Below, piece by piece: positions 34,886 through 47,059 of a stretch of 64,000 nt of DNA (position 1 is the first letter of the stretch; each line of letters begins with the position of its first letter). The DNA lies in assembly GCF_028640845.1 (NCBI RefSeq), contig NC_080539.1, positions 301,396,516-301,460,515 of the forward strand, read 5' to 3'. The translations under genes were made by a program, and so were the position numbers. The notes beneath the pieces are model-generated. The model ran no database searches, was not told the origin of the DNA, and was given only the letters and a program-made list of their open reading frames with translations. Source of the stretch: Ahaetulla prasina. Its lineage: Eukaryota; Chordata; Lepidosauria; Squamata; Colubridae.

Positions 34886-37135
34886 AGTGCCTTTGCGGCC
34901 CCTGACCCGGTGCCGAACTCGCCCAGCTCCGAGGAGTTGAGGGAGATGAAGTGCTGGAAAAGACACCTAGAGAGTGCCTGGAGATCCAGCCGTACCGAAT
35001 CCGACCGAACACTAGTTAGGTCTCATATTCAGACCTATCTAGTGGCGATAAAAGCGGAGAAACATAGCTATTTCTCCGCTCTTATCGCATCGGCAGATAA
35101 CCGCCCAGCCACCCTGTTTAGGATGACCTGCTCCCTGCTTTTGCAGGAGGCTCAGGAAGACCCCTTGCAGGGACGTGCTGAGGATTTTGTACAGTATCTG
35201 TCCGATAAAATCGCTCGGATCCAGGATGGGCTGGACACTAATTGGATAGATCCGGGCGAGGGGACGGGGACGAGTCTTGTGGATATTATTTGGGCTGAGT
35301 TTGATCCTGTGACTCCTGACGACATGGACAGGTTGTTGGCTAGGCTGAATCCCACCACATGTTTATTGGACCGTGTCCCTCCTGGTTGGTACTGGCCACA
35401 CGGGAGGTAACACGAGGCTGGCTCCTGCGAATTACCAATGTCTCCTTGTTGGAGGGCATTTTTCCCACCGCTCTGAAAGAGGTGGTGGTGAGGCCCCTCC
35501 TCAAGAAGCCTTCCTTGGATCCAGCTGTATTGGCGAACTATCATCCAGTCTCCAACCTTCGCTTTTTGGCGAAGGTTGTTGAGAGTATGGTGGCATATCA
35601 GCTTCCCCAATACCTGGAGGAAACTGTCTTTCTAGACCCGTTCCAGTCCAGCTTCAGACCTGGTTACAGCACCGAGACAGCTTTGGTCGCGTTGGTGGAT
35701 GACCTCTGGAGGGCTCGGGACAGGGGACGTTCCTGGTCCTGTTAGATCTCTCGCCGGCTTTTGATACCATCGACCATGGTATCCTGCTGTGGCGGTTGGA
35801 GGGATTGGGAGTGGGAGGCACCGTTTATCGGTGGTTCTCATCCTATCTCTCTGACCGTTTGCAGACGGTGTTGGCAGGGGGCAGAGATTGACCTCTAGGT
35901 CCCTAACTTGTGGGGTGCCTCAGGGGTCGGTTCTCTCACCTCTCCTGTTCAACATCTATATGAAGCCGCTGGGTGAGGTTATCCGTGGTTTCGGGGTGGA
36001 TTATCATCTGTACGCTGATGATACTCAGCTGTACATTTCCACCCCGAACCACCCCAACGAAGCTGTTGAGGTGATGGACCGGTGTCTTGAGGCCGTGCGG
36101 GTCTGGATGGGGAGGAACAGGCTCCAATTCAACCCCACCAAGACAGAGTGGCTGTGGGTTCCGGCATCCCGGTACAGTCAGCTTACGCCTTCGCTGACTG
36201 TGGGGGTTGAAGTTCTGACCCCCAGGGAAAGGGTGCGCAACTTGGGCGTTCTCCTGGACAATCGGCTGTCTTTAGAAGAACATATGACGGCCGTCGCCAG
36301 GGGAGCATTTTATCAGGTTCGCCTAATGCGCCAGTTGTGCCCCTTTCTTGACCGGGACTCCTTACGCACGGTCACTCACACCCTTGTTACCTCTCACCTG
36401 GACTATTGCAATGCTCTCTACATGGGGCTCCCCTTGAAGAGCACCGGGAGGCTCCAGCTAGACCAGAATGCGGCTGCGCGGGTAATTGTGGGAGCATCAC
36501 GTTGCTTCCATATAACACCTATCCTGCGCGGCCTGCACTGGCTGCCGGTAGCCTTCCGGGTGCAATTCAAGGTGCTAGTGCTCACTTTTAAAGTGCTCCA
36601 TGGCTTAGGACCGGGCTATTTACGAGACCGCCTTCTGCCACCGATAGCCTCCCAATGACCTGTGCGCTCCCACAGAGTGGGCCTGCTCCGGGTGCCATCA
36701 GCCAAACAGTGTCGTCTGGTGGCCCCCAGGGGGAGAGCCTTCTCTGTGGCAGCACCAACCCTATGGAATAAGTTATCTCCAGGGCTACGCCAACTTTCCG
36801 ACCTCCGTACCTTCAAGCGGGAACTGAAGACTCTACTATTCAATCGGTCGGGACTAGCCTAAATATTTATTTTAATTTAATATTTATTTTAATTTAATTT
36901 TAACTTAATTTTAAATGTACTAATCTATTCATAATTTTTAAATTTTAAGGGTTTTATATCGGTCTATGACCATTTTAGTTTAAATTGGCCTGTTAAATAT
37001 TTCATTTTAAATCTGGGATTTATTGTGTATTTATGTGTTTTAAATAAGGCTGTACACCGCCCTGAGTCCTTCGGGAGAAGGGCGGTCTAGAAATTGAATT
37101 AATAAAATAAATAAATAAATAAATAATAAAATAAA
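34886..37135 (+). mobile_element. L2 LINE, longest copy (linker to 3' tail), decayed
   Basis: About 2.25 kb. It includes the region between endonuclease and reverse transcriptase (34910-35410: SSEELREMKCWKRHLESAWR, RPATLFRMTCSLLL, FVQYLSDKIARIQDG). Then comes the palm (35500-36100: [52 protein letters not shown]) and the C-terminal part to QLSDLRTFKRELKTLL. The 3' UTR has the ccgccctgagtccttcggg palindrome and an (AAAT)n tail. Frame breaks lie near 35360-35410, 35742 and 35880, and there is a TGA stop at 36656-36658, where the related frame has CGA. Confidence 0.92.
35888..36862 (+). pseudogene. L2 reverse transcriptase, palm to C-terminus, one in-frame stop
   Basis: From [20 protein letters not shown] (residues 4-23 of the open piece) and YADD at about 36013-36024 to [13 protein letters not shown] and [16 protein letters not shown]. 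The frame is broken by TGA at 36656-36658, then continues in the same frame as PVRSHRVGLLRVPS to AGLA-like residues at 36862. The arrangement ASQ-stop-PVRSHR against ASHRPVRSHR in the copies at 16314 and 23653 suggests a CGA-to-TGA (methylated CpG) mutation. The upstream part of the palm is in another frame. Confidence 0.88.
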
Positions 37136-38539
37136 GAAGAATGAATATTTTTTTGATGTAGGACCTATTTTATCATTGGCTAGACAATAGAAATAGAAGT
37201 TAGAAAAGAGGAGACATAAAAAGAGGAAATGTTAAAGCTGAGAGTTGTTAAAGAAGATAACGTTAAGTATTATTGCTATATATTATATTATTATATTATC
37301 AATATTATTGTGAAAAATGTTATAACAAATATGTAGATCATGACTGTTTAAAACAATTGTACCAGATTACACGCTGTTGGATGGAAATTGAATTTTTATA
37401 TGTTATATAAATAAAATAAGTAAAAAATGGGAGAGGGGGGAGAAAGAAAGATGATAAAGGTGAGGAATAATGTTGTTCCAGTTTGGCGCACAAGACAAGA
37501 CAACAGCAAGCAAAAGCTTGGGAAATGGTCTCATTGAGTCATCTTGTCAATTTTTCCTTTCTACAAGGAAAAGGAAACTCTTATTTTTTTTAAACAATTC
37601 CACGAGTTTATTTTCCAAAGAGCTTCTGGCGGGCTGTCACAAAAAGGAAAAGACTGTGATTAACTGAACTGTTGTTAGCATGCTATTCTTTTCAAAGGTG
37701 CCATGAAGGGGATTAAGCAATGAAATTTTGTCAACAGGAGAACAGGAGTTCCAACTAACCTCAGCAGATTTCTCTATTTAATCCACAGAGAGTGCTGATG
37801 GTTGGGAGCAGTCAGATCCTGCCTCTCCTTGGCAGTGTTTCTTCAAACTTCTGCACCAAAGTACGTCAGCAGTCGGTAAAGGGAAAGAGCTTTAGCAGTT
37901 TTCTGAAGAATTTTTCAGAAATGCTCATTTGGGCAGTTAGATTGGATGCTGTGACAATGTATTGTTTGCTTGTCTTGCCTGAAATTTTCAATTGTTATGT
38001 TTTGTAAGGGTGTCCCTGTAATGCCTCAAATCAAAAGAATAAAATGAACTCTGTCCTGTGGGAAGTTAATGATGAATGCAAACACTTTTAATTATTTCTC
38101 ATCAGAGGAGGAAAAAGCAAATTACAGTTCAGTCCATTACACAATTATGACTAGGAATAAGTTCAAGCCACATTGCTTTACAGCAGGATATCAGTTGTTC
38201 ACTGTGTTAACAGCATTTTGCCACATGCTGTCTGTATCTAATTTCATTCCATGTTTTGTGAGTAATTGTCCTGCTAAATGCACAAATCCTCACTTGTAGT
38301 CTTTGAGATCAAAAGTCGCAGAATTTTTCCCCGCCTCCTTTAATAAGCAGAATTGATGCTGCCAGAACAGGACACTGGATTGGAAATTCATAATTCTGCA
38401 AAGAGAAAGGCCTCCAAATTCAGCACGCTAATTTACCACATCCTGAAGAAAGTGTTTGGCCACTGGCCATTTAGCCTACATCCAAAATGTATATCAAAAC
38501 TATTAAACACAGAATCTACCTAATTCAACTTTCTTCCCA
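37136..38539. other. Unassigned sequence
   Basis: 37200-37430 is A/T-rich with a hexanucleotide-like tattatatta stretch and could be an L1 3' flank, but no motif proves it. The rest (37440-38539) shows nothing recognisable. Confidence 0.4.
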
Positions 38540-38660
38540 ATAGGTGCCCTCCTAATATGCTGGGACTATAATTTTCTTTACATCTAGCCAGATGCTTGGC
38601 TGAAATTGGAGGAGTTATAGTCTGATCACACCTGGAGAGCAAGGGATTGGATTAGATTGA
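38540..38660 (+). mobile_element. Possible old palindromic MITE fragment
   Basis: gctgggactataattttc is answered about 50 bp later by gaggagttatagtctgatca, and there is a catctagccagatgcttggc centre. This is like the small palindromic MITEs elsewhere in the window (26130-26235), but no ends or target duplication could be defined. Confidence 0.35.
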
Positions 38661-38797
38661 CAAGAAAAATTCTAAGGTGTGGCAAAATCAGTATAGCTCC
38701 TGCCTTGTTAATCTTTGGAGGTTTGTAGGGAATGTCAATGAACACATGGATTGAGATGACTCAGATTCTGGGGCAACTGATCATATAGGGAAAACAG

Positions 38798-38960
38798 CAG
38801 GGGTGAAATTCAGCTGGTTCTATCCAGCTCGTGTGAACCGGTAGCAGCGGGTGCAGGAAGCTCCACCACATCATGACATAACTTTTTTGCGATGATTTTA
38901 AGCCTCTGCGCATGCACACATTTGTGAACTGGTAGGGAAGGTAAGTGAATTTCACCCCTG
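38798..38960 (+). mobile_element. hAT-like MITE, 163 bp, TSD gaaaacag
   Basis: Starts caggggtgaaattcagc and ends gtgaatttcacccctg, a near-perfect inverted repeat of about 15 bp. Exact 8-bp duplication gaaaacag at 38790-38797 and 38961-38968. The interior has gaaccggtagcagcgg, an ACCGGT-type motif common to this element group (see 43292-43463, 58392-58700, 59537-60888). Confidence 0.94.
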
Positions 38961-38968
38961 GAAAACAG

Positions 38969-39757
38969 CCAATCACCTGAGGCTCAGGATAAGGAGGACA
39001 TGAAAATAAACTCTCAACTTTCTGTTGCAATTGTGGACGGGCAGCATCTGCATGAATCTGAGTAGGATATTTAGAAAAGACCGAAGGAAGTAATTCTGCA
39101 TATACCAGTGCATAATTAAGCCATAAAATTAATTACCAGCTAATGTGGATAATGGCCACTAACTTCGGAGGACTGGATACCGTACCTTCTTGAAGGACAG
39201 CTCTGTTGGAAAACTCAACATTATTGGATTGGAGAAAGTGTACCATTAAATATCAGTTGAAATGGAACAACTGCAGGCAAGACTCCATATCCTACTATAT
39301 CCTACTATATATCCTACTCCATATCCTACTATAATAAGATGCCATAAGTATCTGTTGTCTGCTGTGAAAAACAAAATGCTGGATGAAGATAAGTCTTGGC
39401 CTAATCTAATGAGGGCTCTGTTTTGATGTCAAATACCTGCCTTCAGACTGCAGCACTGACTGCTCAACCTTAACTTTTTGCTCAATATAAAGTTTTAATC
39501 CTAGAGGACAGTATCATCAGTTTAATATAATATTTTGCTTGAAGTAGAGACCATGCAGAACAACCTGATTCTTGCAAGGATCAATGTTTTAAGGCTTCCC
39601 CTGCACTGTACCTATATTTGCTCTCAATCCTTATGATGACCCTTAGTTTACCTTTGCATTGTCTGCCCCACCAATTGTCAACAACATCGGATACATCGGA
39701 TTCTTCCTGATTTTTATCCACCGTGGAATAATTCCTTCTTTTTTTCTCTTCAAACTT
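38969..39757. other. Unassigned sequence with a short tandem repeat
   Basis: About four copies of an atatcctact unit at 39288-39336, with small variations. Otherwise nothing recognised. Confidence 0.5.
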
Positions 39758-40700
39758 ACCCTAGGCTGAACGTTGCATCAAGCAACTCCAAAACTCAACC
39801 AGCAAATGCTCAGTTTTACATTTTGGAAAAAAGAACCCAAACACTAAGTACATACTTGATGGACATTACCTTACAGATGACCCCCACCCTGTTAAAGACC
39901 TTGGAGTTTTCATATCAAATGATCTAAGTGCCAAAGCCCACTGCAACTACATAGCAAAAAAGGCTCTAAGAGTTGTAAACCTAATCTTGTGTAGCTTCTT
40001 TTCCAAAAACACTACACTACTAACCAGAGCATATAAAACATTTGCTAGACCAATTCTAGAATACAGCTCGCCTGTCTGGAACCCTCACCACATTTCTGAC
40101 ATCAATACAATTGAACGTGTCCAGAAATATTTTACAAGAAGAGTTCTTCACTCCTCTGAAAACAACAAAATACCTTATCCCACCAGACTTGAAATCCTAG
40201 GCTTAGAAAACTTGGAACTCCATCGCCTTCGACAAGACCTAAGTTTAACTCATAGAATCATCTATTGTAATGTCCTTCCTGTTAAAGACTACTTCAGCTT
40301 TAATTGCAATAATACAAGAGCAACCAATAGATTTAAACTTAATGTTAACCGCTTTAATCTAGATTGCAGAAAATATGACTTCTGTAACAGAATCATCAGT
40401 GCTTGGAACACTTTACCTGACTCTGTGGTCTCTTCCCATAATCCCAAAAGCTTTAACCAAAAACTTTCTACTATTGACCTCACCCCATTCCTAAGAGGAC
40501 CATAAGGGGCGTGCATAAGAGCACAAACGTGCCTACTGTTCCTGTCCTATTGTTTTTCTTTTTTCTTCTTATATATATATATATGCTTATACCTCCTTAT
40601 ATTTCCTCATATATATGTTTATATACTATATAATATTTTTGTGTGATGCTTATATATATTGTTGTGACAAATAAAATAAATAAAATAAAATAAATAAAGC
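39758..40700 (+). mobile_element. Rex1/CR1-like LINE, RT C-terminal part and 3' end
   Basis: The best-preserved copy of this family here. A 172-codon frame at 39987-40505 encodes CSFFSKNTTLLTRAYKTFAR, ILEYSSPVWNPHHI, IPYPTRLEILGLENLELHRL and FNQKLSTIDLTPFLRGP. The upstream part (39810-39985, SKCSVLHFGKKNPNTKY... with KDLGVFISNDLSAKAHCNY) is in a different frame, so there is a frameshift near 39985. The 3' UTR runs gggg-cgtgcataagagca, then AT runs and ttgttgtgacaaataa, ending in (AAATA)n at 40672-40698. Confidence 0.9.
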
Positions 40701-42090
40701 ACTTGTTTTGTTGCTTATGAACTGCATTGAATCAAGTTATAGCCGGAAAAAAAGTTTCCTTGTGAATTTAAATATCACACATCAGATTTTGGTGCTTTTT
40801 GAATCAAAATCAGATTTGGGTCCTCATGTTGATAGAGCACAGCTAAAAGATTAGGCATATGACTTCTGTAAGCATTGGGTGTGTTTTCTAATTGGCAATT
40901 TCTCCCTAACGATGTGGCAGAAGTGATTGGTTTTTGGTTTTGTTGTTGATGTTTTTTGTATTAAGGCCATATTTCTTTCTTCTGTCCTTTCTGGGAAAAA
41001 CACGTCAGCAAAGACCCTAGTTTCCCTCCCACCCCCTTTCTCTCTTTCATTTAGTTAGGTTTTAAGGGGCAATATTAGTTTCTTTAACTTTAAAGCTTAA
41101 GACGATTTGGGGGTTTGGGGGAAAAATTAATTTGGCATTTTAATCAATATCATTTTGCCTTTTAAACTCTACCAGCCTTCCTGCCCTTTACTTTCCCCAG
41201 ATTCTGCCACTCTTGGGGAAGGGCTGGATGCCCCAGGGGACTGGAAATAGGCAGCTGGGCCCACATCTAACTTGGAGGGTATCCTTGTGCTACCTTGGTG
41301 GAGAAGGAAGCCTCTATAGGAGACTTTGTGCTTAAACAACGTTTTGATATGGAGTCAGACTATGTGGTTCAGAACAACTTCTAGCAAAAGCTTCCCAAGG
41401 AATTAGATAGGGAACTCTCCCAGACCTAATTAAAAATTCTGGAGATTGATTGTGCAAAAATCGAAGCAGATGTCTTGCCTCTTAATGACTCTGTTCCTTA
41501 TGTTCCTTATGTTTGTATAAGTGACCCTTTGGAGCCCAGTTTTCAACAGAGGCAGCGTGCCTCAACACAACCAATGGGATTATTTCATGCCCTAGGCTAG
41601 GTTCTCATTTGACTGTTTAAGGAAAATACACACTCTTTTCTGTTTTGTTCCATTAAATTTGTTCAGGTGATAGAAGATTGTTTGGGTGGTAGAAAGGAAG
41701 CGGTCCGCATGAGGATTTATTTCATATGATTAAACCTAGCTGTGCCCTACAAAATGTTTACTTATTGTTTGTTTAGTAAGGAAACAGGAGGAATGACCAA
41801 AAAGCCTCCACAGTTTTAAAGGACCTTAGGGAACGGATTCCATTAGAGCATCATGAAAGAGAAAGAAGTAAGCTGCTGGAGTTTACAACGGGTTCTCATT
41901 ACCTTTTGTTTTAGGCCATTGCACATGTTGAAGAAAGAGCAGCATGTTTCCAGATGCTCCTGGAAATGTTACAGTGTTGGCTAAATTTTCTTAACAATGC
42001 TCTGTGCTTTCAATAGCTGCACAACAGACCATAATTCAATAAAACTTTCTCTTCAGTAGACCTGCAAGAAGACAAAGCTATATTAGTTAC
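40701..42090. other. No recognisable gene or repeat
   Basis: About 1.4 kb of unique-looking sequence. No coding block, RNA gene or element end seen. Confidence 0.5.
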
Positions 42091-42092
42091 TA

Positions 42093-42440
42093 CAGGTAGT
42101 CCTCAACATACAACAGTACATTTAGTGATCATTCAAAATTACAACGGCACTGAAAACAGTGACTTGTGACCGTTTTTCACACTTACGGCCATTGCTGCAT
42201 CTCCATAGTCACTTGATCAAAATTCAGATGCTTGGCAGGTGACTCATATTTACAAGGGTTGCATTGTCCCCGGGTCATGTGATCCCCTTTTGTGACCTTC
42301 TGGCAAGCAAACTCAATGGGAAAGCCAGATTCACTTAAAACTCTGTTACTACTTTAATGCCTGCAGTGATTCATTTAACAACTGTGGCTAGAAAAGTCGT
42401 AAAATGGGGCAAAACTTATTTAACAAATGTCCAGGTTTTT
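42093..42440 (+). mobile_element. TA-flanked MITE, left end intact
   Basis: Follows TA with caggtagtcctcaacatac. Blocks gcactgaaaacagtgacttg, tgctgcatctccatagtcac, aaaattcagatgcttggcag and cgggtcatgtgatcccc run in the same order as at 51536-51862. The right end is lost (aaatgtccaggttttt). Confidence 0.8.
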
Positions 42441-42465
42441 GGGCTCCATTGTGGTAAGTCAATGG

Positions 42466-42514
42466 ATAAATAATGTATAAATTATTTATACATTATAAAT
42501 AATGTATAAATAAT
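42466..42514. repeat. AT-rich palindromic repeat
   Basis: ataaataatgtataaatt units alternate with their complement; gtataaat-t-atttatac is a perfect palindrome. Not attributable to an element. Confidence 0.75.
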
Positions 42515-42879
42515 GGTAGAAACAATTTTTAAAAATGCCACTTTTGATTTCTGGCAGCTCCTGATGTCTGGAGTCTGGACCTCAGCAAATATCTGGTCTA
42601 TCTCTAATAATAATTCTAATCCATGCAGAAGGATTTCTCAAGTTAGGAAGTCTATTTGTATTTTAGCTGTTCTCAATCCTATTCAGGCTTGATGCTTCCT
42701 GCTTATACACAAACATCTGGAATAAAGTGCTTCCAGTCTTGGATTTCAAACATTTCTAATAAAGAGATTGTTGTGGGAACACTAGGTTGCAGAGCCAAAC
42801 ATCAAGGGGAAAATTGCATGTTGGCTGAGATTTTTGACTTAAGCAAGGCTTCGAGGAATGAAACTTCACACCACTTATT

Positions 42880-43548
42880 TATCTGTTTGTTTATTTACTA
42901 AGGCTTCTGTCTCATAAATCTATAATAGCCTGTAAGTCAGGCTGAAAGTCGCTTACAAAATCCTGCTCCCATGGCTAGTGAATGAAACAATCCAACACAT
43001 AAACAGGTAGAAACTTTAAGAGCACCATCCTGTGTTGGTAAGATACATCTTTAAATTCCTAAGTCCCTTCCTGAACAGCTGGGTATTTATGGTCCTTCAT
43101 AGCCCAATAAGGTGGAGGAGAAGTTATCTGGGGATAAGTTATTCCAAAAAGAGGGGCCATCACCAAGAAGGCTTGTTCCTGTGTCCCTATAGGTGGCACC
43201 CCTGAAAGAAGTAATCCTTGGCAAGCCCTTTCTTGCTAATTTTACTGGGTGCAGGTACCATCTGGAGAAGGTAGTTTATAGGTATCTGGCCCAGGGGTGG
43301 GTTCTACTTACCTTTACTACCGGTTCGCAATGGAAGCACACACACACGCTTCTGCGCATGCGTAGATAGTACCTTATGATGTATGGGCAGGTGGGTGGAG
43401 CCTCCCGCCACTTTTACTACCAGTTCTCAAGAACCAGACAGAACTGGGAGCAACCCACCACTGATCTGGCCTCAAAGAATTAATTTAAAGGCAACAACCA
43501 GGCTCTTGAATTAGTGCAGCTTCTGAAATACGGATATTAGAAGGACAA
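42880..43548 (-). mobile_element. Old L2 LINE 3' region, interrupted by a hAT element
   Basis: The minus strand resembles the L2 C-terminal coding and UTR sequence in outline. On plus one reads agttattccaaaaagagggg, the equivalent of the NELP region, followed by ggcaagccctttcttgc and, after the hAT insertion, ggcaacaaccaggctcttga, the equivalent of the KILVTTFKAL region (compare aggtggtaaccaggatcttg at 16589-16608). Strong divergence; the call rests on block order, with low precision at the ends. Confidence 0.6.
43292..43463 (+). mobile_element. hAT-like MITE, 172 bp, TSD atctggcc
   Basis: Starts caggggtgggttctac and ends caacccaccactg, imperfect inverted ends. Exact 8-bp duplication atctggcc at 43284-43291 and 43464-43471. 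The interior carries ctaccggttcgcaatgg near the left end and ttctcaagaaccag near the right. It splits the old L2. Confidence 0.93.
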
Positions 43549-43854
43549 ATTTCAACATGCCCATAACTATATGTGACATGGTCAGGTCATCGGCTAAGAC
43601 TCTTCAGTACAAAAAATTCTTTGGCACACTCTTTCATTATTTCATTCTTGTAAGAAGGTTATATAAAAACGTGAACATATTCTCATAGAGGGGGCGTAAC
43701 TTGCCTGGTCACAAAACAGCAGCCATCAGTGGACATGAACCATCACAAAGTGCACTTTTATCAAATAGGAAATGTGTGAAATAGCTCCCTGACACTTCCT
43801 CTATCCTCTCAGTATAGTTTCTATTACCATAACTGACTTTTCCCCCCAGACAAA

Positions 43855-45310
43855 CGAAAACCATTATTTGGATTCCTTTCAATTAGGATTCAGACCCAAG
43901 CATGAAATGATAACGCTAACTCTGTTGAAGAACCTTTTTGGGGACCTGATAGGGAGACTGTTCTCTCTTTGGTCCTATGAGATCTCTCTATCACTTTTGA
44001 TACCATCAATCATATATTATTCTTTTGGACCACCTGTGAAAGTTGAGGTTTGAAGGCAGTGGTGGGATTCGACCAGTTCGCACCACTTCGGGAGAACCGG
44101 TTGTTAACTTTCTGAACAGTTTGGTGAACTGATTGTTGGAAGAAATCATTAGGGCAGAGAACTGGTTGTTAAATTATTTGAATTCCACCACTGTTTGAAG
44201 GTACCATATTAGTCTGATTCTGTTCTTAGGAACTGGGTGGTTCCAGTTGATCATTATGGGTGAAGAATGGTCAAGCCCATGATTATTCCAATAAGGGATA
44301 CCACAAGGCTTGGCTTTCTTATCCATGTAATTTAACACCTGCCTGAAACTTCTGGAGAAGGTTTAGGATAAGGTATCATCAACTGATGATGCCTAGTTAT
44401 TCATTGCCACTCAAATGCTGTGAAACTATTTCCCGGGTTTCTGGAAATTGACAAAACAAGCTCAAGCCAAATCATACCATAAATGGAGTTGTTGCTTGTC
44501 TGGAAACTTAGAGGTTTTATCTTTTCATCTGGTTATTACTCTTGATGGCATTCTGCTGCCCTTGAAGCAGCCGGTCTAAACTTAAGATTCTCCTGGACTT
44601 GCAGTTCTTGTTTTAACAGCAAGTGGAGGCTGTGGCCAGGACACTCTTTTCCAAACTAGGCTAGTGTACCAGCCCTTACTTGTTTCAGAAGGCCCTGGGA
44701 ACCATGACTCATGCCCTTCTCATTGCACATTTAGACTACTTAACCCACTTTGCTGGAGGCTGTCCTTGAAAATGACCCAGATGGTACAGCACACTTTTAT
44801 GAAGCAAAATGCAGCAACCAGGCTGTTAGCAAGTAATAGTTGCTACTGTAATATATTTTCCTGCTTTATAGTTCCTGCCTAGGTTTATAAATCCAACTTA
44901 AAATTTTATGTTTTATTTTTAAAGTTCTTTATGTTTTGACTTCAAGGTAACTTAGTGACCATCTCATCTACTTCATTCTGTCTCTCATGGACATGCTTCC
45001 AGGCAGGCGTGACCTAAGTCCTACCATCAAAAAAGATCATGCGAAAACAATTTTCCTTTGTGGTGGCCCAACTTTATAGAACATCTTGTCCCTTGAGGTT
45101 CTCCCAGCTACTTTCTTTCTTGGCCTTTCATTAAGCTGTCAACACAATTCTGTTGGAGCAGGCTTTGGGGAGAAGATTTGGATCGATCGACTGATTGATG
45201 GGATTGTTGATATTTGTTTTTGGTTTTTATGGTGAAGCTGGCTACTGCTTGTCTTAGTTGTAGTTTTGTACTTTGATATATTTATTGATGCAGAGTGCCA
45301 TTTTCTTGAT
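43855..45310 (+). mobile_element. Old L2 LINE, RT to C-terminus, degenerate
   Basis: LDSFQLGFRPKHEMITLTLL (43868-43930) corresponds to LDPFQSGFRPGYSTETALVA of the intact L2. tttgataccatcaatcat keeps the FDTINH block. Later parts (44690-44830, 45050-45080) match the LDYxNxLY and LWNxLP areas in position only. Frames are shattered. A 137-bp hAT MITE interrupts it at 44057-44193. This is the same family as 16098-17772 but a much older copy. Confidence 0.75.
44057..44193 (+). mobile_element. hAT-like MITE, 137 bp, TSD tttgaagg
   Basis: Starts cagtggtgggattcg, ends tccaccactg. Exact 8-bp duplication tttgaagg at 44049-44056 and 44194-44201. Identical in length and closely similar in sequence to 1560-1696, including the shared gcaccacttcgggagaacc block. 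Confidence 0.95.
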
Positions 45311-45680
45311 TTGGTGCTGGGGGTTTATATGAGATTCTCTTTCACGATAACTGTAATGATTCCGAAACTTGGGAAGTGTTATTTTAATATAAATGAAGCA
45401 TTTATCTGAGTAAGGTAGAACATTTTATAGATAAAGATTGAAGGCTGCTGCTTTGCTTTGCAGGATGCTAACCAATTTCCTATTTATTTATTTAAAGTAA
45501 AATAATCTTTTAAAGAGTAAAATGCTAGGAAAATGTTAGGAAGCTTGAAAGATTGAGAGATTTCTTCAAGGAGATTGATACTAAAGGATGTTTCCCTATT
45601 CTAAGGATGTCCTGATAACTCACTTCTGCCTTTATAAGAAAAAAACCCAAAACTTGATGTCACCCTTTCCTTTGAAACTA
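45311..45680. other. Unassigned sequence
   Basis: Nothing recognised. Confidence 0.45.
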
Positions 45681-45688
45681 CAACACTA

Positions 45689-45920
45689 CAGGCAGTCTTC
45701 ATTCAGGGACCACAATTAGTTCTGGTAACTTGGTCACTAAAGCAAACCGGTTACTAAACAAAACCATGACTAAACAAAACAATGATCTTGTTTCGACTTT
45801 CTTTTGCTTTATAGACCTTCAAAGGTCATATATGTGAAGATTGTCACAAAGTTGATTTTTTGATAACTGAGAAAGGTTGCTAAACAAGGCAGTCACTCCA
45901 TGAGGATTATTGGATTGGCA
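45689..45920 (+). mobile_element. TA-flanked MITE, diverged copy
   Basis: Starts caggcagtcttcattcaggg directly after TA, then ggtaacttggtcactaaagc and, later, aaggttgctaaacaaggcag. The ends are related to the MITE family, but the interior differs, so it may be a sister family. Confidence 0.55.
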
Positions 45921-46689
45921 TGTACAGCATGAGAATTAACATGATTCATTATTATTTTGAATAACAATATTCAAAATTAGAATTGGAATTAGAAAGCTAG
46001 AAAGGTGCTCATTACCAGACTAACTAATATTCCCACTCTCTCTCTTGAAGCTCAGGAAAAGAAGGGAATATGCTGGGTCACAGCATACATTGACATAGTG
46101 ACATGTCTTTGGTATGAACACTGTCCTCTGTAACCCAATGCACATTCACTTCAAAGTTAATTCTTCATTAAATGTGCTTCTGGCATACTTACGTAAGAAA
46201 AAGAATGCTCTGGGTCTTCAGAAAGCTAATGCAGAATATAATTTCCAGACAGGAAATTGAAGAGTCTATGGGATAGCCCCAGCAAGTGATTAGATAAAGA
46301 TCTTGCTGTTTCAATGCTACTGATGTGTAAAAGCCTTTTAGGCATGTTTGAGTATGAATAGAATCGGAGGTTTTTTTTTATTATTTCCTTGCCAAGCTAT
46401 CAATTTGTCTTTCTTCTTCTTCTATGCCAAAATTAAAGCACAATTGTATATTCATTAGGCGTTCCTGATTCTGAATTATGTGTTGTTCTCTCTTGGACTT
46501 ATGTAGTGGATAGGTATAATAGAATAACTGAAAAGCCAGGTATAGCTTTTTTAGACGCACACACATATATGAACAGTATCCTAATAATGAATCTTTTAGC
46601 CACGCAAGTTCAATTCTAATAAAACATATAATAGTGCTGCCACGTGTGTTACCTCTCCATATTCAATTGATATTTAACAGGTAAATCTG
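45921..46689. other. No recognisable gene or repeat
   Basis: Nothing recognised. Confidence 0.45.
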
Positions 46690-47036
46690 ATTCAAATGTC
46701 AACACCCAGATCATCTTTCCCAAAGTCATCCCAAAGAAGGCAGCTCCACACCTGCCAAGAAGGTTCCACACCTATTTGCACTACCCAGGTGACCCTGAGG
46801 ACACAGACAAGCCTCCAAGTGGCCTCAACGACTCTCTAAAAGAATGCAAATGATCAGCTCTCTGCAAGGAATATAAATCATTCCATTCCCCACCATCCAG
46901 TCAGAGCTGAAGAAGCTTCTTGGATGAGAAGTGAAACGTCTTCAAAGAAAAAATAAGTCCAGTTGCCTCTTGAAAAAGAACCTTTGGGACAACTACGACC
47001 AGGATGACTCAGAATATCTATAGATTTTCCAAAGTC
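46690..47036 (+). mobile_element. Penelope-like element 3' end with hammerhead-like core
   Basis: Same terminal sequence as 27547-27720 (inverted) and 13663-13985. It includes ccaccatccagtcagagctg, agaagcttcttggatgag, tccagttgcctcttgaaaaa and gactcagaatatctatag. Upstream, 46720-46860 corresponds to the coding/UTR border of the element. Positions 46907-46937 read CTGAAGA, a 6-bp stem with a 6-nt loop, then GAAAC, which resembles the conserved core of hammerhead ribozymes reported in Penelope-like elements. Confidence 0.75.
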
Positions 47037-47059
47037 CAGTAACAGTTTTCTTGTTTATT

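Noticed and set aside
37200..37430. L1 3' UTR
   Set aside because: Only the composition is suggestive; no motif or terminal block could be matched.
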